Below are positions 39,001-51,300 of a DNA stretch of 64,000 nucleotides, piece by piece (positions within the stretch are counted from its first letter, which is position 1; each line of letters starts with the position of its first letter). The DNA is from Xiphydria camelus (taxonomy: Eukaryota > Arthropoda > Insecta > Hymenoptera > Xiphydriidae). The notes beneath the pieces are model-generated. The model searched no databases. It saw nothing but the letters and a program-made list of their open reading frames with translations, and was not told where the DNA came from. The position numbers and the translations under genes are program-made. The DNA lies in contig OY783197.1 in assembly GCA_963678675.1 (NCBI GenBank), positions 840,400 to 904,399 of the forward strand, read 5' to 3'.

Positions 39001-42000
39001 CCCGTGTAACATCTGCTATACGTTCGGCGGAATTTTTCGCAGACCTATCCGGACGTTTTCCCGTTAGAATTTTCGCGATGCAAAAAATTCTTCGCGAAAC
39101 GATGCAGCTGCGCTCGGCGAACTGTAAACGATTGCACCCTGGGATTCGTTATACACCGAGAGAAATAATTATTACCCTGTTAAAGAGATTTATAAATTGA
39201 CTGTGCGCTTTCCATACAAAAATATTATAAAATGAAAAATTAGGCGTAATGATGTGTATCATTATGAATTATTTGCAATTTTCAAAGAGAGATTTGAATT
39301 TCAAAATTTCTGCTGGAAAGCATGCTCCTTGGTCGAGGAATATAATATTCTTGACTCGAGAATACCTTTGTTGGGACGAGAAATTTTTCCTGCGGGAAAA
39401 AAATAATTAATCGAGCCAACGAAATCTTTTCTCGCGTGAAGAAAACCATGGCTTGATCCTGGAACCAAGAAATGATTTTTTTGGCACTAGCAATTATTTC
39501 TCTCAGTGTTGATGTTCAAAAATATTGAGAGTAATAAAAGCGCCCTTTAAACATGATTCAAACTGGGAACATTCATACTGTAATTTATCAGAAATTTAAT
39601 ATCAAATCTCTATCGTACCATGTTTCGAAAGCACGCTTTCGCGCTCGATATAATAAAATATTGTAATTGGTCGCACAAAGCGTTATACTCACCATCCACC
39701 GGCCCTCGTCAGGGTGAAGCCGAAGCGTGAGTCCCTGTCGACGGACACCCGGATGCCTACTATCCCAAGCCCTTGTTCCGTTACCACTTGGCCCCGCATC
39801 ACCGCAACTCGGCTGTTTTACAAAGTACACGTATGACGGGGAATTCAGGTACCGCGCGGAACTTCAAGGAACCGACGATTCCGGGGAAGCCGATTCGTCG
39901 TACGTGCCCCGCGGACGGGAGAGCGAGGAGACGCGCCATCGAACGCTCCGGGATACAAAGCGAATGCGTTTCAGCAGCCGCAATTTTAACGCGAGCATTT
40001 CCGTCGATTGGACCCCGAAGATAATGGAGCGGCAGGATTATCCGGCCCGCCGGGTGTGTTCAATTGATACGGTCTACCAAATCGGCTTCCCCGTTCATCG
40101 GTTCGGTGCGATCCAATATCCTCGATTCGCTGCCAATGCAATCTGCAACTCCGTTTAAGCGGTCGTACTGCAGTTGGTACGAGGAACCAACGTCCGCTGA
40201 CCCCTGGCTTCCGCGATCGACAGCGGTTACCGGTTTGCGGGGTCACCCGGTTCTCCTCCGAACGACCAGAGTTGCCACACATTTGGAATGAAAAATTTCC
40301 CGACTCTTCCAGGTTTTCCAAAGAAAAAATCGCATTTTTCCGTGCCACTCGATCAACATGTAAAAATATTTCGGAAGAGTAAATGAAATATTTGTTAACC
40401 GTCTGGAATATAATACAATATAAAAGAGCATGAGCTCAAAGAAGGCGCGAATATGACAGAGGCTATACAAAATCTAACAAGTTAATAGAGCATATTCTCC
40501 GCATGCACAAATCAACAAAAAGAAGGTATTAAATGCGAATCACATATTTTAGCAAAATGTAAACTACAGTCCCTAGTTATGTTCGTATTAGACGCACCTA
40601 CATTTTTTTTTATTTCCGAGGACTGATCTGTTATCGTTATAATCAATGAAATTATGTTATAGAATTTCTGTAGCATAAAAGGAACTAATTTTTCATGACG
40701 TTATTTGATTAGATTGTTGGAATAATCTTGAATAAGTACGAAAATCCGTCAGTTGCGTTATTGATAATAACGAGAGCAGATGTATTCCGAGTGCGTATTA
40801 TTGAAATTTAGTTTCGTACGAGCATGCATTAATACGAGTATTCAAATGCGAATCAAAGCTTTTACAGACGCCGAAAGTAAATGGATGTATGATTATTATT
40901 ACGAATACCGCGTGTTTTATTATTCTTCAACGTTTAAAGACGTTAAATGTTTTGTTTTAGACGTATAGAAGTAAAATTAGTACCTTTTCTTTTCTCCTCC
41001 AAACATGTATTCTATGTTAAAAGATCAAGGTGCGTCTGATAATATGGCCAGGGACCTGTATATTAATGCTCGTATTGCAAAAGTATCAGAAGTTGTATGC
41101 ATATTTAAGCTATCCCGGGAAGCTATAATCATATATGATCAGACAAAATTAGATATAATTAAATCCAAAATGATCGACTCTGTTCAGATCTAAATATATG
41201 TAATCATATCTGATCATATACGCGCTTATATATAAATATTTTTTTCCCGGGATGTCGCAAAACATTGGTTAAATATTCCTTAGGAATAATGCCTTGAAAA
41301 TTAATATCACACCGATAGATTAAAATAAATAGCTTAAAGTTCTCCTTTCAAGAGATTTTATCGAATTCCCTGATTTTTCCAGATTTTCCGTACCCTGCAA
41401 ACGTTGTTTGGCCTTTCCCGGTTTTTCAGGTCTGTGGCAACCCTGGTGTACGGTTTCGTTTCGCAGGGTGTCGGCTACACCGTCACCCTGGCGCGTGGTA
41501 GCATCGCGCATCGGCAGAAGAACGAGGCGATGATCCCTCCCCGAGATAGATCGCACGACGCATTCGTCCCGTGGCATGTACAGGGATCAATGAAGTATAG
41601 AACGCATGCAGATATCACGTAGGTATGTATAGACGTAAACGTGTATAGTATAAATTTATAGGATTGGATTCTGCGATAAATATAATATTGGAATATGTTG
41701 AAGCAGAATATCGTATAAGCGATCGTGTGTGTGCTGAATATAATGAAAATTAATGTCGATCGACGGTGTTTTACGGTCTGTTTATATATATGTACATATG
41801 GACGTATACCAGATGTATATGTCTATGTATATACGCGTCGTGCGACATTCCGCGGCTGGCATATACATAAATATATACGCATGTCGGATCAGTCCCTAAG
41901 GAACTGCGTGTAAGGAGGATAATGGTGTTTCTTGGAGGATCGCCCCCTTCTTCGAGCCTCGCGCCAAAGACCTCCCCGAGCGGTCGAGCGAGCCTCGATG

Positions 42001-42313
42001 AAGACGCGCCGACGATCGTGGACCCGGGAGAACGTCGGCGGGAGGGGGCCGGCGATCCTCCAAGCACGAGCACAGCAAGGTGGCAGGCACTGTCGTCACT
42101 ACTATAAATTCAAACCATAATAACGGTAAAATAATTCTCAAACACATTGAGATCTTAAGGCAGACACCAACCTAGAAATAATGCAAAAACGAAAGGAGAA
42201 ACTGTCGGGTGGTGCCCTCGGTTATCGAGCAATCGTCGGGCACGAGTTGTCCGAGACTTCGACCCGTGCCTCGGTCAGCTTCGAGACTGGCATTTTTCTT
42301 GTCTTCTCGATCA

Positions 42314-42346
<33 letters not shown>

Positions 42347-45300
42347 CCTTTCTCTCCCACACGTTCTCACCCGTTATCCCTTTTCTCATCCGCGCGAGGG
42401 ACGACGTCAGTTCGTATGTGCAAGCGCCGGGACGGAAAACGGCGATCGAGTACAGTTGTTTCGAAAGAAAATCATATCGACCGGCTGGACGTGCTTTCTC
42501 TTTGATTCTCTTTCTCTCTTCCCGACATTTCTTTCATTCCTCCTTTCGCTCTTTCCCCATCTCTTTCTCTCTCTCTCTCTCTCTCTCTCATTCTCTCTCT
42601 TTCCCACGTTCTCTCTCAATTTTGAAATGCGGAGAAAAGACTTTCCTTGCGGATGGAGATGGCGTATAGATGACAGCGGGGGACGGGGGTGGATGCGACG
42701 GAGGGGTGCTCGGGTGGGTGTGGGATCCGGGTGACGGGGGTGGGGGTGGGGGAGGGGGCTCGTTAGCGGATCGGAGGAAAGACAGACACAGGGCTTCGGT
42801 TGCGAGGTGTGAGGGGGTTTGGTACTGGCACATGGCAGACAGTGATACACAGACGCAGACAAGGGATGGGGAAACCGGGTGGGGGGCCTCTTCCGGGGGT
42901 CGCATATTCGATGGCTTAACGTTACGTAATCGATTCTTTCCTTCTCCCCCACTTTCTATCGACTTCCCGCAGCAAAAATGAGAGCGAGTCTCATCGACTG
43001 CGTGGTTGTAATCGCCGGCGTTGGTTCTTTCTCTTTTACGTATCGCACACATATATATATCGTAAAGAAAGGAAATGAACGAGTACTCTGGTACGTAATA
43101 AAGTCAGCGGTGTACAATGCTAGGACGTTCACTATCAGACAATTTCGACAGGGTTTGTACAAGTGCAAGCCTGGCAACACAAACGACACAAGACCAGGTT
43201 AAAAAACATGATAACAGACTAATTTCGAGGGGGACTAAAGTGTTACTAAGGGACAAGAAGACAAGACAGAACGGAAAACAATCTGACGACATATCACAGA
43301 TACCACAGAGACAGCTTTGTACGATTGTTCTTTATGTACACGCGATGCTCGCGAGTCACGGTTGCGTCGTCGATGAGGGGCAACCCCTCTTTCGTGCTTC
43401 GGTTTCTCTGAAAAGCATCCCACGTGCGCGAAGCTCTTCGCGCGTTCAACCTTTCGGGACGCAACCGTGGCTCGCGAAATGAAAAGAGTACGAAGGAGCA
43501 ACGACGATCGGAAAGAAGAAAAGTACCCAGGAGGGCGAAGGCTGAGGGGCGGAAGATCGAAAAAAAAAAAACGAGAAAAGGAAACAAGCACAGACGATGA
43601 AACTCGGCAACGCACCGGAGAACGGTCGACCGATGCGGGGAGAAAACTGGAGAACGGAAAAAATGGGGGGACGACTAAAACGGGTACGAGTCATACGAAA
43701 CATGTAAGAGATGGTGTGATGTACGAGCGACGAGCATAGATGGTTTTCGGACATGAACGATTTAGCGAGAGCTGAGCTGCAACTTACCGCGCTGTAAAGG
43801 AACTCCAGAACGCACTACGTGTGGGAAAACCAACGAGAAGAAAGGGCGTTACCACGGTCACAGAACCCGCGCGTTGCGGGCAAAACGATGCGCGTACGCA
43901 ACATTGCACGCGTGCTATGCGTCGCGTTCCCTCGCCTGCCTCGAGGAGGGACGTCCGGAGGATCGGGGGGCGACGGTAGTCGCCCGTCCGTTGGCGTCGT
44001 ACTCGTTGCAATGTTCCGTACGGCATTACAGAAACAATAGACGTAGACACACACTAATCAAGCGTACCCACCGAACGCGCGACCAGTCACGCACATGAAC
44101 GCAGACACTCGCAGAACCATTCAACATATAGTGGTACATATGACGGACACAAGTTGGAAACTACGCAACATACATATAATAGCTAGGCGCATCGAACCAA
44201 CTGACCATATCAATTCGCGCGGTTTTCTTTGGGGGGCGGCGGGGCGAGGGATGTCGCGCGCGCTTGCCGGGTGAGCCACCCCCACCTCGCGCGGTGGACT
44301 CGCCCGTCAATTCGAGTGGGTTTAGGTCGCGAAAGGAGAGAGCCTCTCGATCGCGTTTGGATATTGATCGCCGTTCGATCGCCTGATTGTGAGACCTTGT
44401 TCGCTATGGTTTCCTGTAATTTCGTGCTAATCCCGGAAAGCCAAGATCCGAACCAAATGGAACTATAATTCCGGAAAATAACAGGAATCTCATTAATGAT
44501 TTCAGTGACAGCTGTTCCAATACAGTTTCAATGCTCGTTGGCGTTTTTTTTTTTCGAATAATGAAAAGAAATGCACCGAGAAAAATAATTGCCGATGCGG
44601 AAACAATGTTTTCTTCGATCAACGACATGATATAATTCCAAGATCAAGCTGTGGTTTTCTTCGCGCGAAAAAATATTCGATAGGCTCGAGTGATTGTTTT
44701 TTTTTCACGCAGAAAGAATTTCTTGTTCCAACGAAGACATTCTTGAATACACAATTCTTCTTAGACGAATCTGTATTTTTTAAAATTTGTAAGATAATGT
44801 GTGCTCCATTCAAGACATTTCTTTGACACTAGCAATTATTTCTCTCGGTGTAAACGTAAGCTGTGTCATTTGGTTCGGATCTTGACTACCCGGTATTACC
44901 ACGAAATTACAAGAAACTGTAGCAGTTTGCAGGCTCCGTCGAAATTAGTATTAATACAAAAAATCAGAGTGCTTTCTCGAACGAGTTAACAGGAGTTGAG
45001 AGAATTCAAGTCGAGCTCTATTTAGTAAATAATCCTTAATTCCGGTTGCCAATGTTCTCTTCAATGTATTACACGAGGTTAAACTTGCTCGACAGGAGAG
45101 AAACTTGAATTGCTGTTCTCTCATTATCTATGAGCTTTTGACTCATGTTTATGTAATACTTTTTTAGAGAGTACATTTTTATCTACCAAAAAGTCTTATA
45201 TCGATGTAGGCCAAAAGTTCATCGATAATGAGATAATAGCGATTGAAGTGTCTTTCCCGACCGGCAAGTCTGACCTCATACGGTATAATCTACTTTGAAA

Positions 45301-48300
45301 GATTTTCATTATGCTCATCGTTTCAGCTTGACCTCAACCCTAATTTCACTTGTAATTCCCATGTAGCTCGTACTTGATCGTTCGTTTGCTAAGACTCGTA
45401 CAGCCAATCATTTGCAAACTAAATTGTAATAACAATTAAAGTCAGCATTGAGACCACTGCTTGTTAAACCAGCTATTTCCAAACTTCCGCGTTTCGGCCT
45501 CGGCACGTGTATGCTATGTATGGTCATATCCTACAGTGTGGTATCATTATTCGAGCCTGAAGAACGGAGTTAATCAAAGCCACAATTGCTCACAAGTTGG
45601 AGACACATGTACATGCGTAAATAGCCGCTGATGGAATCCCGTTAAAAGATTCACAACTCAGCGTTCCAAATTCCCGTACAGACAATAATGAATTGATCGC
45701 GACACGCGACACAGCGATACCCATGGAAATAATTGACGAGCAACATCGAGACCCTTTCAACGCGAATATAATTGACACTGCAACGAATGGACGTAACCGC
45801 GACGTCTCGAGGTACGCGCGTGGACATCGGAAATGATATTACGAGGGTGAAGTGAAAACGGGATGCGACGTCGTTGGAAAGCATGACCATACGCGTATAG
45901 ACAATTGGCGAGCCGCGGAAAACGCGGACGTCAAAGGGGCGGCGACTATTACCAGGGAACGGCAATCAATATCGGGCGCGACGAGGCAACAGGCAGCGCG
46001 GACGGTTGAATTTTTTTCCGCCTTCTCCTTCCCTCGGTTCCTCCTCCTTTTCTCTCGCTTTTCCGGCCTCTCACCCTGCGACTACATGTACACGCATAAC
46101 ACCTCGATACGCTATGAAAAAAAGAAACCGAATCTGAGTATTTCAAACTTGTGTCTACCATACCGAAAGTACCCGGTTTCAGAACGGATCACGACAGGGG
46201 CTTGAAAGATTGATTCAGTTTTATCCTCGATCGATCGGGGCTCCCGGAAGCACCCCTCCCCGTCGTCATCGCCGATGTGGTGATCCGATCGCTGTGGTAA
46301 TTTTACCATGTGATCTCCGTAATTACTTATTAAAACGACGAATGGCCCGCAAATTCTGGATAATTTTGAAAATGTCAAGTTCTCTCCTCTTTTTTCCTCC
46401 CTCTTTCTCTCTCTAGGTTATCGACAATAATCGGAGACATATATGTATATATATTTGGCGGATCGCAGTTGCGATCGCATCGAGAATTAATATGATCGAC
46501 GCGTTGCTAACGATGAAGTAAGGAGCTGAGAAACTAATGACGAGTCTATTTGTGAGTATATATGTGTACATATACGTATATATCTCCGCACATGAAATCG
46601 ACCTAATACTCGTTAGAGCGGAGCCACTTCGGGGCTCGGCTACGGGTGAGTGATGTTCTGGTGGTGGTGGTGGTGGTAGGGTACACACAGAGGGTCAACA
46701 CTAGACAAAATACACGAATCCCCCGAACGCGTTTGGCTGAACTCGCCCACCTTGCACGCGTCTCACGTCAGTGCCGAACGAATGAATGCCTCTCCGAATT
46801 AATCGTCATCTACTGTACACGCCGATTTATGGAATAATTGTCTCTGCGTTGGACTGACAAATACGAGAAATATCCCAGAGAACACAGCTTATAGAAGACG
46901 TATGCTAGCCACGTTGTTTTTGTAAAATTAAAACCGTATGAGGCTAAACTAACTCGCCAGGAAAGAAATTTTAAGCACTATTGTCTCATTATTTATGAAC
47001 TTTTGGCCTACATTGATATAATGCTTTGTTGTAGGTAAGAATGTAATCTTCACAAAAGTATTATATGTACTTATAAATATGAGCCAAAAGCTCGTGGATA
47101 ATGAGATAATAGCGATTGAAGTTTCTTGATTTACACAGCTGCTATAAATTACATTCCCTGGGATACTTCAACGCTGCGTAAACATTTCATATTTGTCGCG
47201 AAAGAAGCTGAGATGTTTTCGGCACATTTTCGAAACGAATTCGGGAAAATGTTTACCGCGTTTCAAGTTTATCGCGTACATATTCATGAGTATGCATCGC
47301 AGCGAGCGAAAGCCAACAAAAACACCGCGACTCAGCTCGCGATTTAGCCAACGTTTATCCAAGGTTTATTAAATAGCGCGTCCACGAGAGCGAATAGCGT
47401 TTAGCTCGCGGCTGTGGAGCGTTGCAGAGACGACGGAGCAAACGGAGCCAGTAGAAACTCCCCCCGAACGTTTGTCCGCGCAAAACACTTTCACGGTGAG
47501 TGCGTTTGCCGGAAAAATATCGCGGAAAACGAACGGATGGACGATCCGCGCAAATAAAACCGGTCTGAGTGGAATGGAATTTGGTGTTTGCGCGGCGCAC
47601 GCGATGGGAGCTTGCGAATAACGCGGGCGCGGAAAGGGGAAAAAATTAATAACTACAAATAGCCGCGCGTCGAAGGGATCCGCAGCTCGATTTTTGTCGT
47701 CGGGGAGACGGTTCTTCGTTCGGCAGCATCCCCGAGGCGGTCATCGGTGTCGCTGACATTCGGGGGAGGGAAGGGGTGTAACACAAGGAAAAGGAGGGTC
47801 AGAGGGTGGCGAGAGGTTTGTCACCCACCGGAGCGGGAGCTCTTCTGACGAGACGGTTGTCGTCACCGGTATCTCGGGTGGCCTGGTCTGACGATAAATA
47901 AGCGGTAGTAATCCGAGGAAAACGTCTTTGGCATCCGACCGCGGCTCACGACGGAAACACCCACTTCTCGCGCGACCGCCATCGTAACTCATTAGTGCTC
48001 GCTAGAAACCTTAGTTGCCGAGTCATTCCTTGTTTGAGATATTGAATTAAGCATTTTCGTGTTGCTTAAAAATTGTCTTCGAAGGCTTAATTAAAAAAAA
48101 AAAAGAAAGAGTACAATTTCTCGAACCAATTTCTAAACATTGCATGATATGATTAATATTGGATATCCGCAAACAAAAGTGACTTGGCAACTGAAAGTTA
48201 CATTGAGCACTGATGGATTGAGGACAACAGTTCTTATTTGGGAAGAAGGAGGACTCTGACTATTTTCGATCCACTTCGTCGGATTTCTGGAAATCTCAGT

Positions 48301-51300
48301 CGCGAAATTTATGAAACGATATTGCGTTCGATTAATTTACATCACAATGAAATTATTGCCCCGTAATATTCGCGACCGCGAATCTCTGTATTTTCGATCG
48401 ATCGTCGCATTTCGACGGTGGTTATCGGCTCTGCCGCCTTTGAAACGGGAAAACGAAGCGCGTGGAGAGTTCCGGCCGGATAGCTGCTTCGATAATCGTG
48501 CGAATCGCTCCGGTTCGCTGAATGCGGTAGAACGATTCGATAAGTCCGATGTACGCGCGTATAAGCGATGCTTCATTTGGTCACGCCAGTCGATGATTGA
48601 CGAATTTAGCGAGAGCATAAATTTATTTCATCCACACCAAGAGAAGAGTTTATTTGTAGTTACTAAATGTATACTTGTTTATGGCGAAAGAAATATATGT
48701 TAATTATATATTGGAATGCCCCTCTTTCATTCAAATAGAAATTCACGGTGGATGGCAAAATGTGAGAAAGAAATTCCCTGACTTTTTCAAGTTTTCCAGT
48801 CTGAAATAGCCCATTTTCCCTGACTGCTATGGTATCAATTATTTGTCGCCGAATGAACAAATTACATTCATAGAACGGGTTATGACGACTGAGAAATAAA
48901 CATTAAAATAATTTAATTTTGCCAAATTACATCATTTAATGGCTTTTTTTATATTTGTTCGACTGAAAGAAATATTTGTTTCCTCATAATCGAATGTACG
49001 TGTATTAACTATAAAAAACTGTTTTCTCAGTGCATGTAACGGACTTGTTAGAGACACCGACGGAGTGTAATTATTGTTTTACGTTCGCCGCAACTCGTGA
49101 TAAAGGAACACGAGCAAGTTGCCGGACTTCTCAATTTACCATTGCGAATAACGATACAAGTTTCCTTTGACGCGTGCACGATATCGCTCGAAGTGGATCG
49201 AAAGACGCGCCTCGCGTGATCTCATCGTGATTCCGTCGCGAGCGATTGCCCACCAGTGGGCAGAAATAAAGAAAAAAGACGAACACTACGCGAACTGATC
49301 TTCTCCGCCGTTCTTCCGTGAAAGACCGAACAAGATCCGAGCAACGCGAAAAGCGTCGCTCCGTCCGCGAATCAACGACGCTGCTGGGAGGCAGGAAAAT
49401 CACGTACGTATAACTCGATTATCGACAAACAACCAATTGCGTTCCAGCGAAAGTAACACGCGTTCACTCGACAATCGTAACAGGCCAGTAGCATACGTAT
49501 GCAGCTACGCTACCGTCCACATCGTTAGTGACCGCATCGGTCAACTTACCGAGCCGGACGACGCGTCGTGTCAATCGCGGCGAACCCTTCGGCTCGCCCC
49601 TCGACGCGCGTTCCCTTCACTGAATTCATTTTTGCCTTTCGACGAAGAGAGACGACGCGTCGTCCGGCTTACTGGGCGGTGCTATACTCTCACTCTCTCG
49701 TAGTCGCTCCTCATCGCGATCTTAAATGCAGATTTCGTTGAATCGGGGATCACCTACCTCTCACTGTACTCGTCCTGGTGCGCGTAGCTCTGTACGCTGT
49801 TCTCTTCGATGAGAAACTTGACGCGCTGATAGAACGACGCGGTCACGCTGGGCGGCTGCTTCCTCAGCAGGACCTCCACGGGGTCGTTGCTGGCAAGGCA
49901 CATGAGGTGTTCCGTGCAAGACGCGTGCGAGCAACACTCGCTGTCGAAACAGTCGAGCATGCCATCTACGCAAATCGACAGCGTCGGTTTCCGGTGTTCA
50001 AACGGGAGCGAGGTCCGAAGTTTGAGGCTCGTCGGGAGAGGGGTTTCGAGTATTTTTTTAGGGGTAGTTGCAGAAAGGCCTCGAGCATTCTCCGGTGCGC
50101 TGCATGTTGCGTATATTTCGAAAGTAGGATGGAGTATCAGATCGTAAAGAAGGTTCCGAGTTCTGATCTAGCCACCCCTACGGCATATGGGCATTTCTGT
50201 TTAAACCATCTCTAGTCGAGCGACATTTCGGTATTACAGTAGGATAGATCAGGGTGAATCGTCGGATCATAGATCCATATTTCTTAAATCGCGTTGAAAA
50301 TGAGGACTTCGATCGTTCGTATTACTTCCCTTAGGGATTATTTTAAAATTTAATTCAATTTTCCTATATAGGTATATATAACTAAAATTTCATTGATTTA
50401 TCATGATTTTAAAATTGAAATAAATTTCTCTATATATAATCCAAATTATATCGGTAGGAACACATACCGCAAAGTTTGTGGACATCTTGCGTATGTACTC
50501 TGTCTATCAGACGCCTTGCGTTAGACTTGAGTGAGATTATCTGCATCTGCAAGATCTCGCATAAGATCAACAGTCACATACGAAAGTAGGCCACTATGGG
50601 ATCACAAAAGCAGACAGCTGGTGCACTGCAGCGGAATGTTACCGGGGTTCATTCCTCTTTAAGGAAGTAATGCAAACAATCGAAATGCTTATTTTCGGAT
50701 CTATGATCCGATTCGCCTCGGTTTACCCTACAAATTTATAAGAGGAACTCAACCGTGGTAATTTCCCTACCCGATCTCAACTCAATCTTTAATACATCAC
50801 CACTTGATGTCGAGTATACCAGAAGGAAATATTTCCACTGTGACATCTCTGTCAAGACATTACTTATAGGTTACAGAGTGAAGAGATTTCTTTCTGGCAG
50901 ACTTTTCGTCAGATGATGTATTGTATTAAAGCTTGAGTTTTGAGACCAGAGAGGGAAATAATAGCGATTGAGTGAGTCTCTCTCATAGACTTTTACTACG
51001 ATAGAAATGTTGCTTGGGTAGGGATGATTTGAGTAGAGATGCCCTAATATCGGATGACTCATCTTACTCCGATGTACACTACTGAGAGAAATAATTGCTG
51101 GTGCCAACAAAATTTATTTTCTTCTTTTCTTTCAATCAAAAACACAATATAATTCCAGGATCAAGCCATGGTTTTCTTCGTGCGAGAAAATATTTGATAG
51201 GCTCGAGTAATTGTTTTTTCGCGCAGAAAGAATTTCTTGTTCCAACGAAGGTATCAGGAATATAGGTATATTTTTCGACCAAGAATCTGTATTCTTAAAA

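Larger units (their letters stand above)
36858..39692 (-). other. Teneurin intron (exons 7 to 8)
   Basis: The 2.8-kb intron holds two family-A elements (37,651 and 39,153) and one family-E element (38,451). No coding sequence is supported. Confidence 0.75.
39813..49757 (-). other. Teneurin intron (exons 6 to 7), largest in window
   Basis: The 9.9-kb intron contains an inverted repeat at 41,111-41,253, two CT microsatellite zones near 42.31 and 42.57 kb, a G5 quadruplex motif at 42,736, family-A copy 3 (44,574) and family-B copies 1 and 2 (45,075 and 46,940). CpG-rich patches at 42-44 and 46-48 kb yield many overlapping ORFs on both strands without recognisable domains. Confidence 0.75.

Noticed and set aside
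39588..39830. 80-codon minus-strand ORF over teneurin exon 7
   Set aside because: It is in the wrong frame; the spliced frame gives the conserved [10 protein letters not shown] block.
42172..44098. Cluster of overlapping ORFs on both strands
   Set aside because: They arise from CT microsatellites and CpG-rich intron sequence; many are low-complexity Ser/Arg/Pro.
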